From Baekduia alba (GTDB taxonomy: Bacteria; Actinomycetota; Thermoleophilia; Solirubrobacterales; Solirubrobacteraceae): a stretch of 64,000 nucleotides of DNA. Position numbers and translations under genes: made by a program. The notes under the pieces were generated by a model that searched no databases, had not been told where the DNA came from, and saw nothing but the letters and a program-made list of their open reading frames with translations. Positions 33,126 through 41,687 of the stretch are shown here, piece by piece (within the stretch, counting starts at the first letter, position 1; every line of letters begins with the position of its first letter). The stretch lies in assembly GCF_028416635.1 (NCBI RefSeq), contig NZ_CP114013.1:2046001-2110000 (forward strand). Reading direction: 5' to 3'.

Positions 33126-34319
33126 GTGAGTCATCCTCAGCGTATCGGGGTGGTCGGTGCCGGCACGATGGGGGCCGGCGTCGCCGCGCTCGCCTGCCGC
33201 AGCGGCTACGGCACGGTCCTACGCGACGTCGATCCGGACGCGCTGGAGCGTGCCCGTCAACGCCACGCCGCGTCACTGCGACGCGCCGTCGAGCGAGGCG
33301 AGATGACGCCTGACCGCGAGCGTGACGCGCTGCAGCGGCTCGAGCTCACGACCGATGTCGACCGGCTGTCCTGCTGCGCGCTGATCGTCGAGGCCGCGCC
33401 GGAGCGCGAGGGGCTCAAGGCGCGGATCCTGGCGGAGCTGGCGACGACTGCCCCGCGTGCCGTGCTTGCGTCGAACACCTCGTCGATCTCGATCGCGGCG
33501 CTCGCGGCCGACGCCGATCCGGAGCGCGTCCTGGGTCTGCACTTCTTCAACCCGCCCGCGGCGATGCCGCTCGTCGAGCTCGTGCGCACCGCACGGACGA
33601 CGGACATCGCCGTGCGGCACGCCAGGCGGTTCGCCGAGGCACTGGGCAAGACCGTCGTCGAGGTGCCCGATGGCCCAGGGTTCCTCGTGAACCGGTGTGC
33701 CCGGCCCTTCTACCTCGAGGCGCTGCGGATCGTCGAGGACGGGCAGGCCGACCCCGCGACCGTCGACCGTGCGTGCTGTGAGCTCGGCGGGTTCCCGATG
33801 GGGCCGTTCGAGTTGATGGACGTGGTCGGCCTCGACGTCGGTCTCGCCGCGACCGAGTCGATGTGGCGCCAGGGTCACGGCGAGCCGCGCTGGCGGCCGA
33901 GTCCGTTGCACATCCGGATGGTGGCGGACGGTCGGCTCGGCGCGAAGTGCGACGCCGGCGGCTTCTATCGACCGGGCGAGGGGTGGCGGGACGCGGGTCG
34001 GGGCACGGAGCCGGTCGATGGGGCGGCCATCGTGATCCGCATCGTCGCCCAGCTCGTGAACGAGGCGCACTTCGCGGTCGCCGAAGGCGTCGCGGCCGTG
34101 GAGGACGTCGATCGCGCCCTCGAGCTCGGCTTGCGTCATCCGCGCGGGCCGTTCGCCTGGCAGGCGCGCTACGGCGCCGCGACGATCGTGGACACGCTCG
34201 ATCAGCTGTGGAGCATCGAGCACGATCAGCGCTACCGCGTGGCGCCCAGCCTGCGCCGGGGTGAGCGGTCGGCCGCGCGCCCGCCTGCGCGCACCCCGGC
34301 CGACCGGCAGAGGCGGTAG
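33126..34319 (+). CDS. 3-hydroxyacyl-CoA dehydrogenase (PaaH/FadB2-like)
   Basis: A 397-residue NAD-dependent 3-hydroxyacyl-CoA dehydrogenase. The N-terminal Rossmann domain starts RIGVVGAGTMGAGVAAL; catalytic blocks are SNTSSISIAAL (Ser), LHFFNPPAAMPLVELV (His) and DGPGFLVNRCARPFYLEAL. A duplicated C-terminal helical domain follows (NEAHFAVAEGVAAVEDVDRA), and the last 25 residues are a disordered Arg/Pro tail. GTG start at 33126. It precedes the PaaX-type regulator by 79 bases and should provide the 3-oxoacyl-CoA substrate for the thiolase. Confidence 0.92.
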   Translation: MSHPQRIGVVGAGTMGAGVAALACRSGYGTVLRDVDPDALERARQRHAASLRRAVERGEMTPDRERDALQRLELTTDVDRLSCCALIVEAAPEREGLKARILAELATTAPRAVLASNTSSISIAALAADADPERVLGLHFFNPPAAMPLVELVRTARTTDIAVRHARRFAEALGKTVVEVPDGPGFLVNRCARPFYLEALRIVEDGQADPATVDRACCELGGFPMGPFELMDVVGLDVGLAATESMWRQGHGEPRWRPSPLHIRMVADGRLGAKCDAGGFYRPGEGWRDAGRGTEPVDGAAIVIRIVAQLVNEAHFAVAEGVAAVEDVDRALELGLRHPRGPFAWQARYGAATIVDTLDQLWSIEHDQRYRVAPSLRRGERSAARPPARTPADRQRR

Positions 34320-34398
34320 CGTGCGAGGGGCTGCCATGTCCCGCATTCGCCTCGAAGCACGCGCACCGCTCACCCGCGACCTGGCGTCTCGGCGGTAG

Positions 34399-35256
34399 AT
34401 GCCGCCCGTCCAGCGCAACGGCGGGCTGCAGCCGCAGAACCTTGCGCTGACGATCGCCGGTACGCACATCCGGGAGCCTGGCGAGCGCGTCTGGTCCGGG
34501 GGCTTCGTGAAGCTCTTGCAGGAGTTCGGGTTCTCCACCGAGGCGTCGCGCGCGGCGCTGGCGCGATTGGTCCAGCGCGATCTGCTGGCGCGCGAGATGG
34601 ACGGGCGCCGGGCGCTGTACACCCTCACCGACCACGCCGTCGAGCTGCTCACGCGGGGAGACGAGCGCATCTTCAAGTTCGGGCGCCCGGAGCCGTCGCG
34701 TGAGGTCTGGACCGTGCTGTGGCACGCCATCCCCGAAGGCCGCCGCGCCGAGCGGACGCGCTTCGCCACGGGCCTGAGATTCCTCGGGTTCGGGTCGGTC
34801 CAAGACGCGACCTGGTTCGCGGCCCACGATCGCGAGGCCGCCGTCGTGCGACTGGCGACCAGCCTGGAGATCGCCGAGTACGTCTCGGTCTTCATCGGAA
34901 GGATGTCCGACCGCCTGCCGCCCGGCATCCTGGTGGGGCAGGCGTGGGACCTCGCCGCCGTCGGCGAGGGATACCGACGCTTCCTCGACGACTACGGCCA
35001 CCTCCGCCGCGCCGGCGATCGCCGCGTCCTCTCGCGCAGGGACGCGTTCGTGACGCGGACGCTCATGCTGCACCAGTTCCGCGGCTTCCCGTTCATCGAT
35101 CCCGAGATCCCGGCATCGGTGGGCGGGCACCCGCAACTCCGCAAGCGCGTGGTGTCGCTGTTCGACGTGGTCTACGCCGGCCTCGCCGCCGCGGCGATCA
35201 AGCACTTCGAGGACGTCGCCCAGCCGGAGTTCACGCGCCGGCCTTCGGCGGCCTGA
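34399..35256 (+). CDS. PaaX-family transcriptional repressor
   Basis: A 285-residue PaaX-type regulator. In known cases PaaX represses phenylacetate genes and is released by phenylacetyl-CoA. The N-terminal winged helix (AGTHIREPGERVWSGGFVKL; FGFSTEASRAALARLVQRDL, about residues 20-66) is followed by the PaaX core (WTVLWHAIPEGRRAERTRF) and a C-terminal domain with RDAFVTRTLMLHQFRGFPFI. ATG at 34399. A CoA-thioester is the likely ligand, fitting the surrounding aryl-CoA genes. The IorB gene converges on it. Confidence 0.92.
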   Translation: MPPVQRNGGLQPQNLALTIAGTHIREPGERVWSGGFVKLLQEFGFSTEASRAALARLVQRDLLAREMDGRRALYTLTDHAVELLTRGDERIFKFGRPEPSREVWTVLWHAIPEGRRAERTRFATGLRFLGFGSVQDATWFAAHDREAAVVRLATSLEIAEYVSVFIGRMSDRLPPGILVGQAWDLAAVGEGYRRFLDDYGHLRRAGDRRVLSRRDAFVTRTLMLHQFRGFPFIDPEIPASVGGHPQLRKRVVSLFDVVYAGLAAAAIKHFEDVAQPEFTRRPSAA

Positions 35257-35279
35257 GCGTCGCGGACGCGCGCTCAGGC
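35251..35279. terminator. bidirectional hairpin between PaaX and IorB genes
   Basis: GCCTGAGCG (35251-35259) pairs perfectly with CGCTCAGGC (35271-35279) around an 11-base loop. It spans both stop codons of the convergent genes, so it can end both transcripts. Confidence 0.6.
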
Positions 35280-36905
35280 GCCGAGGCCGACCAGCTTGGC
35301 GTCGAGCGCGGCGCCACCCTCGTCGGCGAGCGCCGCCGCGCGGAGGTCGGCAAGCCGCGACGCCGCGTCCTTCGCGCCATCGAGGCGGCCGGCGGCCTGC
35401 ATGAGCTTCGCGAAGCTCTCGCTCCCGTGCTCGTAGGTCGCTCCATAGCCCTTGAGCACGCGCTGGCATTCGACGATCTCGCGGGCGAGGTCGGCATCGG
35501 TCCGCGCGGTCACGAGCGCCCGGCCCATCCACTGGTCGATCGCCGCCTGCTCACGGGCGAACCGGAACGAGCGCGGGCGGAGCGGTCGGACGCGGGCCAT
35601 GACGGTCAGGAGCGTGTAGCCGGCCACCGAGGTCGTGTTCAAGATCATGCCCTTGTGGGTCGCCTTGCGCACGACGTTGTTCACCGTCTTGGAATGCTTC
35701 ATCCACTTGCCGATCCAAACCGGCATCGTGTCGGTGATCTCGTCGATCTGCGGATGCAGGAACTCGCGGACCTCGATGAGCTGGTCGGGCCTGGCCTTGG
35801 CCTCCTGACGGATGCGGTCCATCCGTGCCCGGCGGGTCTTCTGCGCGGCGACCTGGATGGTGTCCTGGTAGCACATCCACAACGCCACGTGGCGCGCGGC
35901 CTCCTTGGTCAGCCGCGCCTCGCCGCAGGCGTCCGGGTCGGCGGCGGCGAACTGCGTGACGCGCCCGAGGTAGCGCTCGGCGTAGGGGACGTCCTGGTAG
36001 AGCGCGGTGCGCACCAGCCCGTCGAGCACCATCGACCGCGCCGCGGCAGGCAGCTCGCGCACGCGCTCGGCCAGCGGCCGCAGCGCGGGCCCCACCAGGA
36101 CGCTCGGATCCGTCGCGGCCTGCTCGTTGCGGCGGGTCTCGCGGTGCGCCTTGCGCCCCTCGGCGGCCTGCGAGCCCCCGCCCTGGGCCGGCGCCCCGCC
36201 CGACCACGTGGTCAGCGGCAGCTCGATGCCCTCGACGTCCGACGGCGCGGTCGCGGCTTCGTACCCGGCGGCGAACGCCGCCAGCGAGGACTCGACGCCC
36301 TTGCCGAACGCGCGGATCGGCGCCTCGAACTGCTCGCGCGTGAACGGCAGCGCGCCCGATCCGGCGACCGCTCCGAACAGCGACGCGCTGATGACGCTGC
36401 CGGCCTTCTCGGCCATGTCGGCGAAGTCCGCGGCGACGAGCGTCCTGGAGGCGGTACGCGCCGAGGCCAGCAGCGACGCCTCGTCGATGCGCCCGTCGTC
36501 GAGCGCCATCTTCTCGTCGATCGAGTACACGCGGCTGGTCGACGTGATGAGCGTCGTGCGGTCCGCCGTCGCGAAGCCACGCTGGATCGCGCGACCGCAC
36601 TCCATCAGCTCGGACGCGATCACGACGTCGACCTCGCCCGGTGTGGGGAAGATGCTCATGACCGGCTCGCGGCGGACCGACGACGCGCCGTTGCGGCTCT
36701 CGGCCGCGAGGGGCGGGAAGATCTCGACGTAGTACACGGTGGCTCCGGTGCGCTGGGCGACGCCGGCGACCGAGGTGTTCTGCGCGAAGCAGCCATGCTC
36801 CTCGGCGACCGTGACGATCCAGTCGGCCAGGACGCCGCCGCCCTCACCGCCGAGGGCGAGGATCGCCAACGTGATCGGGCGCTGCCCCTCGGACCAGCTC
36901 GACAT
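35274..36905 (-). CDS. iorB: indolepyruvate ferredoxin oxidoreductase beta-type subunit (with DUF6537-like C-terminal region)
   Basis: A 543-residue protein. Residues about 10-200 are the gamma/beta-type 2-oxoacid oxidoreductase domain (LAILALGGEGGGVLADWIV; AGVAQRTGATVYYVEIFP), and the longer C-terminal half matches the extension found in the fused/large actinobacterial IorB proteins. Its ATG overlaps the last base of the IorA stop (TGATG), so the two are a translationally coupled pair. Together they should oxidise a 2-oxoacid such as indolepyruvate to the acyl-CoA, passing electrons to ferredoxin. Confidence 0.88.
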   Translation of the reverse strand: MSSWSEGQRPITLAILALGGEGGGVLADWIVTVAEEHGCFAQNTSVAGVAQRTGATVYYVEIFPPLAAESRNGASSVRREPVMSIFPTPGEVDVVIASELMECGRAIQRGFATADRTTLITSTSRVYSIDEKMALDDGRIDEASLLASARTASRTLVAADFADMAEKAGSVISASLFGAVAGSGALPFTREQFEAPIRAFGKGVESSLAAFAAGYEAATAPSDVEGIELPLTTWSGGAPAQGGGSQAAEGRKAHRETRRNEQAATDPSVLVGPALRPLAERVRELPAAARSMVLDGLVRTALYQDVPYAERYLGRVTQFAAADPDACGEARLTKEAARHVALWMCYQDTIQVAAQKTRRARMDRIRQEAKARPDQLIEVREFLHPQIDEITDTMPVWIGKWMKHSKTVNNVVRKATHKGMILNTTSVAGYTLLTVMARVRPLRPRSFRFAREQAAIDQWMGRALVTARTDADLAREIVECQRVLKGYGATYEHGSESFAKLMQAAGRLDGAKDAASRLADLRAAALADEGGAALDAKLVGLGA

Positions 36906-39070
36906 CAGGCGGCGGCCTCGATCTGCACGGCGCGGCGTTCCGCGCCCGCCGACAGGCGCTTCATCCACCAACGGCGGAGCTTCACCAACACCTTGTCCTT
37001 CGTGGTCGGGTTGTGGATCACGTCGGTCCGGTAGAACGACGGGCAGAGCACCGCGGCGTGGGCGTTGGCACCGCATACGCCGCAGCCGACGCAGCTGTCG
37101 AGCACGGTGGCGACGGGGTCGGTGCGCATCGGGTCCGGGTTGGAGGTGATCGTCAGCGACGGGCACCCCGAGATCCGGATGCACGCGTGGTCGCCGGTGC
37201 ACGTCTCGGCGTCGACGCCGAAGCGCTCGCGCACGACGCGCTTGCCCTCCTTCAGGGCCTTGCGCATCTCGGGCTTGACCCGGCGCTGGCGGTTGAGCTG
37301 GCACTCGCTCTGCATCACGAGCACCTTCGGTCCCGGCTCGTCCGAGGTGAACGCCTCGAGGAACGTGTCGCGCACCTTGCCGACGTCGTATGTGTCGTCG
37401 ATCGTCTTGGCGTACTCCACGCCGACGCCGCGGACGGCCTTCTCGATCGGATGTTGCGTGGACCGCAGCGGCGTGTCGGCGTGGCTGGACAGCACGTCCT
37501 GGCCGCCGGTCGCCGCGCTGTAGTCGTTGTCGACGACGACGACCACCTGGTCGTTCTTGTTGAACACGGCGTTGCCGATGCCGCTCGTCAGGCCGTTGTG
37601 CCAGAAGCCGCCGTCGCCCATGATCGCCACGGTCTTGCGGTCGGCGTCCTTGCTGTTGAGCGCCGCGGCGGCCGCCGATCCCAGCCCGTAGCCCATCGTG
37701 GTCGCGCCGAGGTCGAACGGCGCGTTGATGGCGAACAGGTGGCAGCCGATGTCGGCGCTGACGTGGTGCTGGCCGGTTTCCCGCTCGGCGAGCTTGAGGC
37801 CGCTGAAGATCGGCCGCTCCGGGCAACCGGTGCACAGCCCGGGCGGGCGCGGCAGGACCTGGTCGGGCTCGACGTGCTGGGCGAACGGGCTGGCCGGGTC
37901 GTCCTTGTCGAGCAGCAGCGAGGGCCGGTGCTCGATGACGTCCGGGAGGTAGCGGTCCAGGAACGCCTCGAGCCCGCGCGTGATCGCGGCGGTGGTGTAC
38001 TCGCCGGCGACCGGCAGCAGGTCCTTGCCGTGCAGCGCTGTGGCCACGTCGTTGCGGCGCAGGATCGCGTTGAGGTTCTGCTCGAGGTAGTCGGGCTGGC
38101 CCTCCTCGAGCAGGAGCGCCGCGCGCTTGCCGGCGCAGAACGCGACGATCTCGTCGTCGACGACGGGGTAGGTCACGTTCATGACGTAGAGCGGGACCTT
38201 GGTGTTGCCGTAGGCGTCGGAGCAGCCGAGCAGCTCCATCGCGCGGTTCAAGGTGTTGTACAACCCGCCCTGGGAGATGATCCCGACGTCGGCGAGGTCG
38301 TCGTTGATGACCTCGTTGAGGCCACGCTCCTTGATGAAGCGCACGGCGGCGGGCCACCGGTCGGCGACCTTCTCCTGCTCGTGCAGGAAGCTCGCCGGCG
38401 GCAGGACGACGCGACTCACGTCCCGCACGGGGTTCTCGATGGCGTCCGTGACCGTCACCGGAGGGCGCTTGTTGTCCTTGGCGACGAACCCACCGTGCAG
38501 GTGGCAGGAGCGCAGGCGCAGGTCGAGCATCACCGGCGTCCTGCTGGCCTCCGACAGCTCGAAGCCGCTCTCGACGGCGTCGACGATCGCCTCGACGTTC
38601 GGCCGCGGGTCGAGCAGCCACATCTGCGACTTCATCGCGAACGCGTGCGAGCGCTCCTGCATGATGCTCGAGCCCTCGCCGTAGTCCTCTCCGAGGATGA
38701 CGAGCGCGCCGCCCGTCACGCCACCGCTGGAGAGGTTGGCCAGCGCGTCAGAGGCGACGTTGAGGCCCACCGTGGACTTGAAGGTGACGGCCCCCCGCAA
38801 GGGGTAGTGGACCGACGCAGCCAGCATGGCCGCCGCGGTGGCCTCCGACGCGCTGTTCTCGAAGTAGACACCGAGCTCGTCGAGGATCTCGCGGGCGTCG
38901 CCGAGGACGTCCATGAGGTGCGAGATCGGTGCACCCTGGTACCCGCCGACGTAGGCGACGCCGGACTGCAGCAGGGCCTTCGTGACGGCCAGGATGCCTT
39001 CGACATGCAATGTGGTTCCGGCGCCGTGACGAAGCAGTTGGACTTCGTTGGCGAACGACCGCTCGGCCAT
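36905..39070 (-). CDS. iorA: indolepyruvate ferredoxin oxidoreductase alpha subunit
   Basis: A 721-residue thiamine-diphosphate enzyme subunit. The N-terminal pyrimidine-binding region (VGGYQGAPISHLMDVLGDA), the TPP pyrophosphate-binding block (VAIMGDGGFWHNGL, then a NKNDQVVVVVDND stretch) and a C-terminal ferredoxin region are present, with CTGDHACIRISGCPSL and CVGCGVCGANAHAAVLCPSF as cluster motifs. The ATG at 39070 has a GAGGAGGGTGAG site upstream. It makes reduced ferredoxin and an acyl-CoA from an aryl pyruvate; the acyl-CoA could enter the adjacent CoA pathways. Confidence 0.92.
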   Translation of the reverse strand: MAERSFANEVQLLRHGAGTTLHVEGILAVTKALLQSGVAYVGGYQGAPISHLMDVLGDAREILDELGVYFENSASEATAAAMLAASVHYPLRGAVTFKSTVGLNVASDALANLSSGGVTGGALVILGEDYGEGSSIMQERSHAFAMKSQMWLLDPRPNVEAIVDAVESGFELSEASRTPVMLDLRLRSCHLHGGFVAKDNKRPPVTVTDAIENPVRDVSRVVLPPASFLHEQEKVADRWPAAVRFIKERGLNEVINDDLADVGIISQGGLYNTLNRAMELLGCSDAYGNTKVPLYVMNVTYPVVDDEIVAFCAGKRAALLLEEGQPDYLEQNLNAILRRNDVATALHGKDLLPVAGEYTTAAITRGLEAFLDRYLPDVIEHRPSLLLDKDDPASPFAQHVEPDQVLPRPPGLCTGCPERPIFSGLKLAERETGQHHVSADIGCHLFAINAPFDLGATTMGYGLGSAAAAALNSKDADRKTVAIMGDGGFWHNGLTSGIGNAVFNKNDQVVVVVDNDYSAATGGQDVLSSHADTPLRSTQHPIEKAVRGVGVEYAKTIDDTYDVGKVRDTFLEAFTSDEPGPKVLVMQSECQLNRQRRVKPEMRKALKEGKRVVRERFGVDAETCTGDHACIRISGCPSLTITSNPDPMRTDPVATVLDSCVGCGVCGANAHAAVLCPSFYRTDVIHNPTTKDKVLVKLRRWWMKRLSAGAERRAVQIEAAA

Positions 39071-39106
39071 GCGCTCACCCTCCTCGAGAAGCTGGACTAC
39101 GTCCTT

Positions 39107-39135
39107 AGGGTACGACCCTCATCCAAATCTGTCTA
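39107..39135 (-). promoter_or_regulatory. candidate promoter/operator of iorAB
   Basis: Read on the minus strand, TAGACA (39135-39130) and TACCCT (near 39112-39117) are 17 bases apart, a weak sigma-70-like promoter. The inverted repeat AGGGT-ACG-ACCCT (39107-39119) covers the -10 hexamer and could be an operator. The remaining intergenic stretch to the cyclase gene shows no stronger signal. Confidence 0.35.
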
Positions 39136-39286
39136 CACAAGAGCGAGGTGATGTGTGTACGGACGTCCCCGCTGGATGGCCCCGGCACCGTCCCGTTGAC
39201 GACCGGGGTATGCTTCACGATGGTCGGCAGATGGCCCCGGTGATCTGCACAATGAACGAACCATTCCGAGATCTGAGGGATTGTTG

Positions 39287-40069
39287 ATGTCACAGGCAAC
39301 GCAGCTCGCCGACCTCACCGCGGCGCTGGCGGACGGAACCGTGGAGGTCGTCGACCTCACGCAGCCGCTGAGCGAGCAGACGCCGGTCCTCCGGCTGCCC
39401 GAGCCGTTCGCCAACACGCCGCACCTCTCGCGGCGGACGCTGAGCAGGTTCGACGACGCCGGGCCGGCCTGGGCCTGGGACGTCCTGGAGCTGGGCGAGC
39501 ACACTGGCACGCACATCGATGCCCCGGTCCACTGGATCACCGGCCGCGACGGCGAGGACGTCGCCTCGATCCCGCCGCAGCGGCTCGTGGGCCCCGTCAA
39601 GGTCATCGATCGGACGGCCGAGGTCGCCGCAGACCCCGGCTACGTCCTGACGGCCGCGGACCTCGACGCCTTCGAGCGCGACTTCGGGCCGATCGAGCCC
39701 GGCACCTGGCTGATCTTCCGCACGGGCTGGGGCGCGCGGGCGTCGAACGAGGAGGCGTTCCTGAACGCCGGGCCCAGCGGCCCCGCGACCCCCGGCCCGG
39801 ACGTCGAGGCGGCCAGGTGGCTGAGCGAGCATCCCGGCGTGGTGGGATGGGGCGTGGAGACGGTCGGCATCGACGCAGGCGCCGCCGGTGGCTTCGATCC
39901 GCCGTTCCCCGTCCACAACTTCCTGCTCGGGGCCGGGCGCTACGGCCTGACGCAACTCGCCAACGTCGACGCACTGCCCGAGACGGGCGCGGTCATCGTC
40001 GTCGCGCCGTTGAAGCTCGTCGGCGGCACCGGGAGCCCGTCCCGGGTCTTCGCGTTCGTGCCGCGCTGA
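39287..40069 (+). CDS. cyclase family protein (kynurenine-formamidase-like)
   Basis: A 260-residue metal-dependent hydrolase of the cyclase/KynB family. The metal motif His72-x3-His76-x-Asp78 lies in GEHTGTHIDAPVHW, and the conserved WLIFRTGW and VGWGVETVGIDAG blocks follow. KynB hydrolyses N-formylkynurenine in tryptophan breakdown; other members hydrolyse related amides or lactones. ATG at 39287 is preceded by two TTG codons that could also serve. It is divergent from iorAB and probably cotranscribed with the glutaryl-CoA dehydrogenase 40 bases downstream. Confidence 0.87.
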   Translation: MSQATQLADLTAALADGTVEVVDLTQPLSEQTPVLRLPEPFANTPHLSRRTLSRFDDAGPAWAWDVLELGEHTGTHIDAPVHWITGRDGEDVASIPPQRLVGPVKVIDRTAEVAADPGYVLTAADLDAFERDFGPIEPGTWLIFRTGWGARASNEEAFLNAGPSGPATPGPDVEAARWLSEHPGVVGWGVETVGIDAGAAGGFDPPFPVHNFLLGAGRYGLTQLANVDALPETGAVIVVAPLKLVGGTGSPSRVFAFVPR

Positions 40070-40109
40070 CCCCGTCTCCTCTCCATCCAACCGCACCAAG
40101 GACTGCCGC

Positions 40110-41297
40110 ATGACCGTCTCCGCTGCTCCGCCCGCGATCCGCCCCAAGGACTTCCTGGGGATCGATCAGCTGCTCTCCGATGAGGAGCGGGACATGCGTG
40201 ACAGCGTGCGCGCGTTCGTGGCGGGCGAGATCCTGCCGGGTGTGGGGGATTGGTTTGAGGCGGGTGAGGTGCCGGTGGCTGAGTTGGCGCCGGCGTTGGG
40301 CAGGTTGGGGGTGTTGGGCATGCACTTGACCGGTTATGGCTGTGCGGGTGCGTCGGCGACGGCCTACGGTCTGGCGTGCTTGGAGTTGGAGGCCGGTGAC
40401 AGCGGTGTGCGTTCGTTGGTCTCGGTGCAGGGGTCGTTGGCGATGTATGCGATCTGGCGTTGGGGCAGTGAGGAGCACAAGCAGCAGTGGCTGCCGCGGA
40501 TGGCGGCCGGGGAGGCGATCGGCTGCTTCGGGTTGACCGAGCCCGACGCCGGCTCCGATCCCGGCGCGATGCGCACCCGCGCCCGCCGCGACGGGGAGGA
40601 CTGGGTGCTGCATGGTCAGAAGATGTGGATCACCAACGGCAGCGTCTCCGATGTGGCGGTGGTGTGGGCGGCGACCGACGAGGGCATCCGTGGCTTTGTG
40701 GTGCCGAGGGGCACGCCGGGATTCTCGACGCAGGACATCCATAAGAAGCTGTCGCTGCGTGCGAGCGTGACGAGCGAGCTGTTGCTTGACGACGTGCGGC
40801 TGCCCGCCAGCGCGATGCTGCCCGAGGCGACGTCGCTGCGCGGGCCGCTGAGCTGTCTGAACGAGGCGCGCTTCGGGATCGTGTTCGGCGCGGTCGGTGC
40901 CGCGCGCGCCTGCTTCGAGGCCGCGCTGGCCTACGCCGGGGACCGGATGGCGTTCGGCAAGCCGATCGCCGGCACGCAGCTCCAGCAGGCCAAGCTGGCC
41001 AAGATGGCGCTGCAGGTCAACCAGGCCACGCTGCTGGCGCTGCACCTGGGCCGGATGAAGGACCAGGGGTTGCTGCGGCCCGAGCACGTCAGCATGGGCA
41101 AGCTCGCCAACGTCGACGCCGCCCTGGAGGTCTGCCGCGAAGCGCGGCAGGTGCTCGGCGCCAACGGCATCACGCTCGAGTACCCCGTCATCCGCCACAT
41201 GAACAACCTCGAGTCGGTCGTGACCTACGAGGGCACCGCCGACGTCCACGCCCTCGTCGTCGGCGGCGCACTGACCGGCATCCAAGCCTTCCGATGA
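40110..41297 (+). CDS. gcdH: glutaryl-CoA dehydrogenase
   Basis: A 395-residue acyl-CoA dehydrogenase of the glutaryl-CoA type, which oxidatively decarboxylates glutaryl-CoA to crotonyl-CoA. Diagnostic segments are FGLTEPDAGSDPGAM, KMWITNGSVSDVAVVW, the NEARFGIVFGAVGAAR block, and GANGITLEYPVIRHMNNLES followed by TYEGTADVHALVVG with the catalytic Glu. The N-terminal two thirds use TTG leucine codons heavily while the last third uses CTG/CTC, an odd internal shift. Glutaryl-CoA is the classical end of aryl-CoA ring-reduction and lysine/tryptophan routes, which fits the region. Confidence 0.92.
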   Translation: MTVSAAPPAIRPKDFLGIDQLLSDEERDMRDSVRAFVAGEILPGVGDWFEAGEVPVAELAPALGRLGVLGMHLTGYGCAGASATAYGLACLELEAGDSGVRSLVSVQGSLAMYAIWRWGSEEHKQQWLPRMAAGEAIGCFGLTEPDAGSDPGAMRTRARRDGEDWVLHGQKMWITNGSVSDVAVVWAATDEGIRGFVVPRGTPGFSTQDIHKKLSLRASVTSELLLDDVRLPASAMLPEATSLRGPLSCLNEARFGIVFGAVGAARACFEAALAYAGDRMAFGKPIAGTQLQQAKLAKMALQVNQATLLALHLGRMKDQGLLRPEHVSMGKLANVDAALEVCREARQVLGANGITLEYPVIRHMNNLESVVTYEGTADVHALVVGGALTGIQAFR

Positions 41298-41540
41298 GCA
41301 TCGCCCCATCGCGCCCGCCGCACCAAGCCGCCGCCGGTCGCCGCCACACCGGCCGCGGCCTAGGACTCTCGCGGCGCGGGCTCGTCGGCACGGCCTTCGA
41401 CGCGCCGTGTCGCATCGGCGTCGGCTCGACGCACGCCGCGGTACACATCGAGCGCGACTCAGGGCGATTGAGCCAGGCGGAACCGTCGTAGACCCCACGG
41501 GATGCGCCTGGGCGCCGCCGCATCGCGGCTGGGAGCTGCG

Positions 41541-41570
41541 CGGTCGCAGGTTCGAATCCTGTCTCCATTA
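41541..41570 (+). pseudogene. 3' fragment of a tRNA gene (T-arm and acceptor 3' strand)
   Basis: GCAGG-TTCGAAT-CCTGT (41546-41562) is a complete T-arm with five base pairs (one G-U) and the invariant TTCGAAT loop; CTCCATT after it would be the 3' acceptor strand. No complementary 5' acceptor (AATGGAG) or anticodon arm lies in the preceding 80 bases, so the gene is incomplete. A terminator-like hairpin follows directly, as after intact tRNA genes. The simplest reading is the leftover 3' half of a tRNA, the usual att site of integrases. No integrase gene is in the window. Confidence 0.55.
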
Positions 41571-41578
41571 TGACATCG

Positions 41579-41602
41579 AAAGGCCCGTGTTTGCTGGCCT
41601 TT
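41579..41602 (+). terminator. hairpin after the tRNA remnant
   Basis: AAAGGCC (41579-41585) pairs with GGCCTTT (41596-41602) around a 10-base loop and is followed by CTT. The form, A-rich before and T-rich after, is the one commonly found after actinobacterial tRNA genes. Confidence 0.6.
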
Positions 41603-41687
41603 CTTGCTCGGGCGTCACTGTCTCGGTAGGCTCGCGGAGCACATTGCGGAGCAAATCGCACACCATGCGGCGTGACGGCATGAAGTC

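Larger units (their letters stand above)
41298..41687. other. 390-base gene-free region with tRNA remnant
   Basis: No convincing protein gene between gcdH and the reductase-like gene at 41688. The region holds the 3' part of a tRNA and a hairpin, described separately. The left half (41298-41500) is GC-rich with no recognisable feature. Confidence 0.5.

Noticed and set aside
32637-33134. 165-codon minus-strand frame in the thiolase/dehydrogenase gap
   Set aside because: No recognised motif; the plus-strand frames in the same stretch have the better codon pattern.
41480-41570. complete tRNA gene
   Set aside because: Only the T-arm and the 3' acceptor strand can be formed; no 5' acceptor partner or anticodon arm is present.
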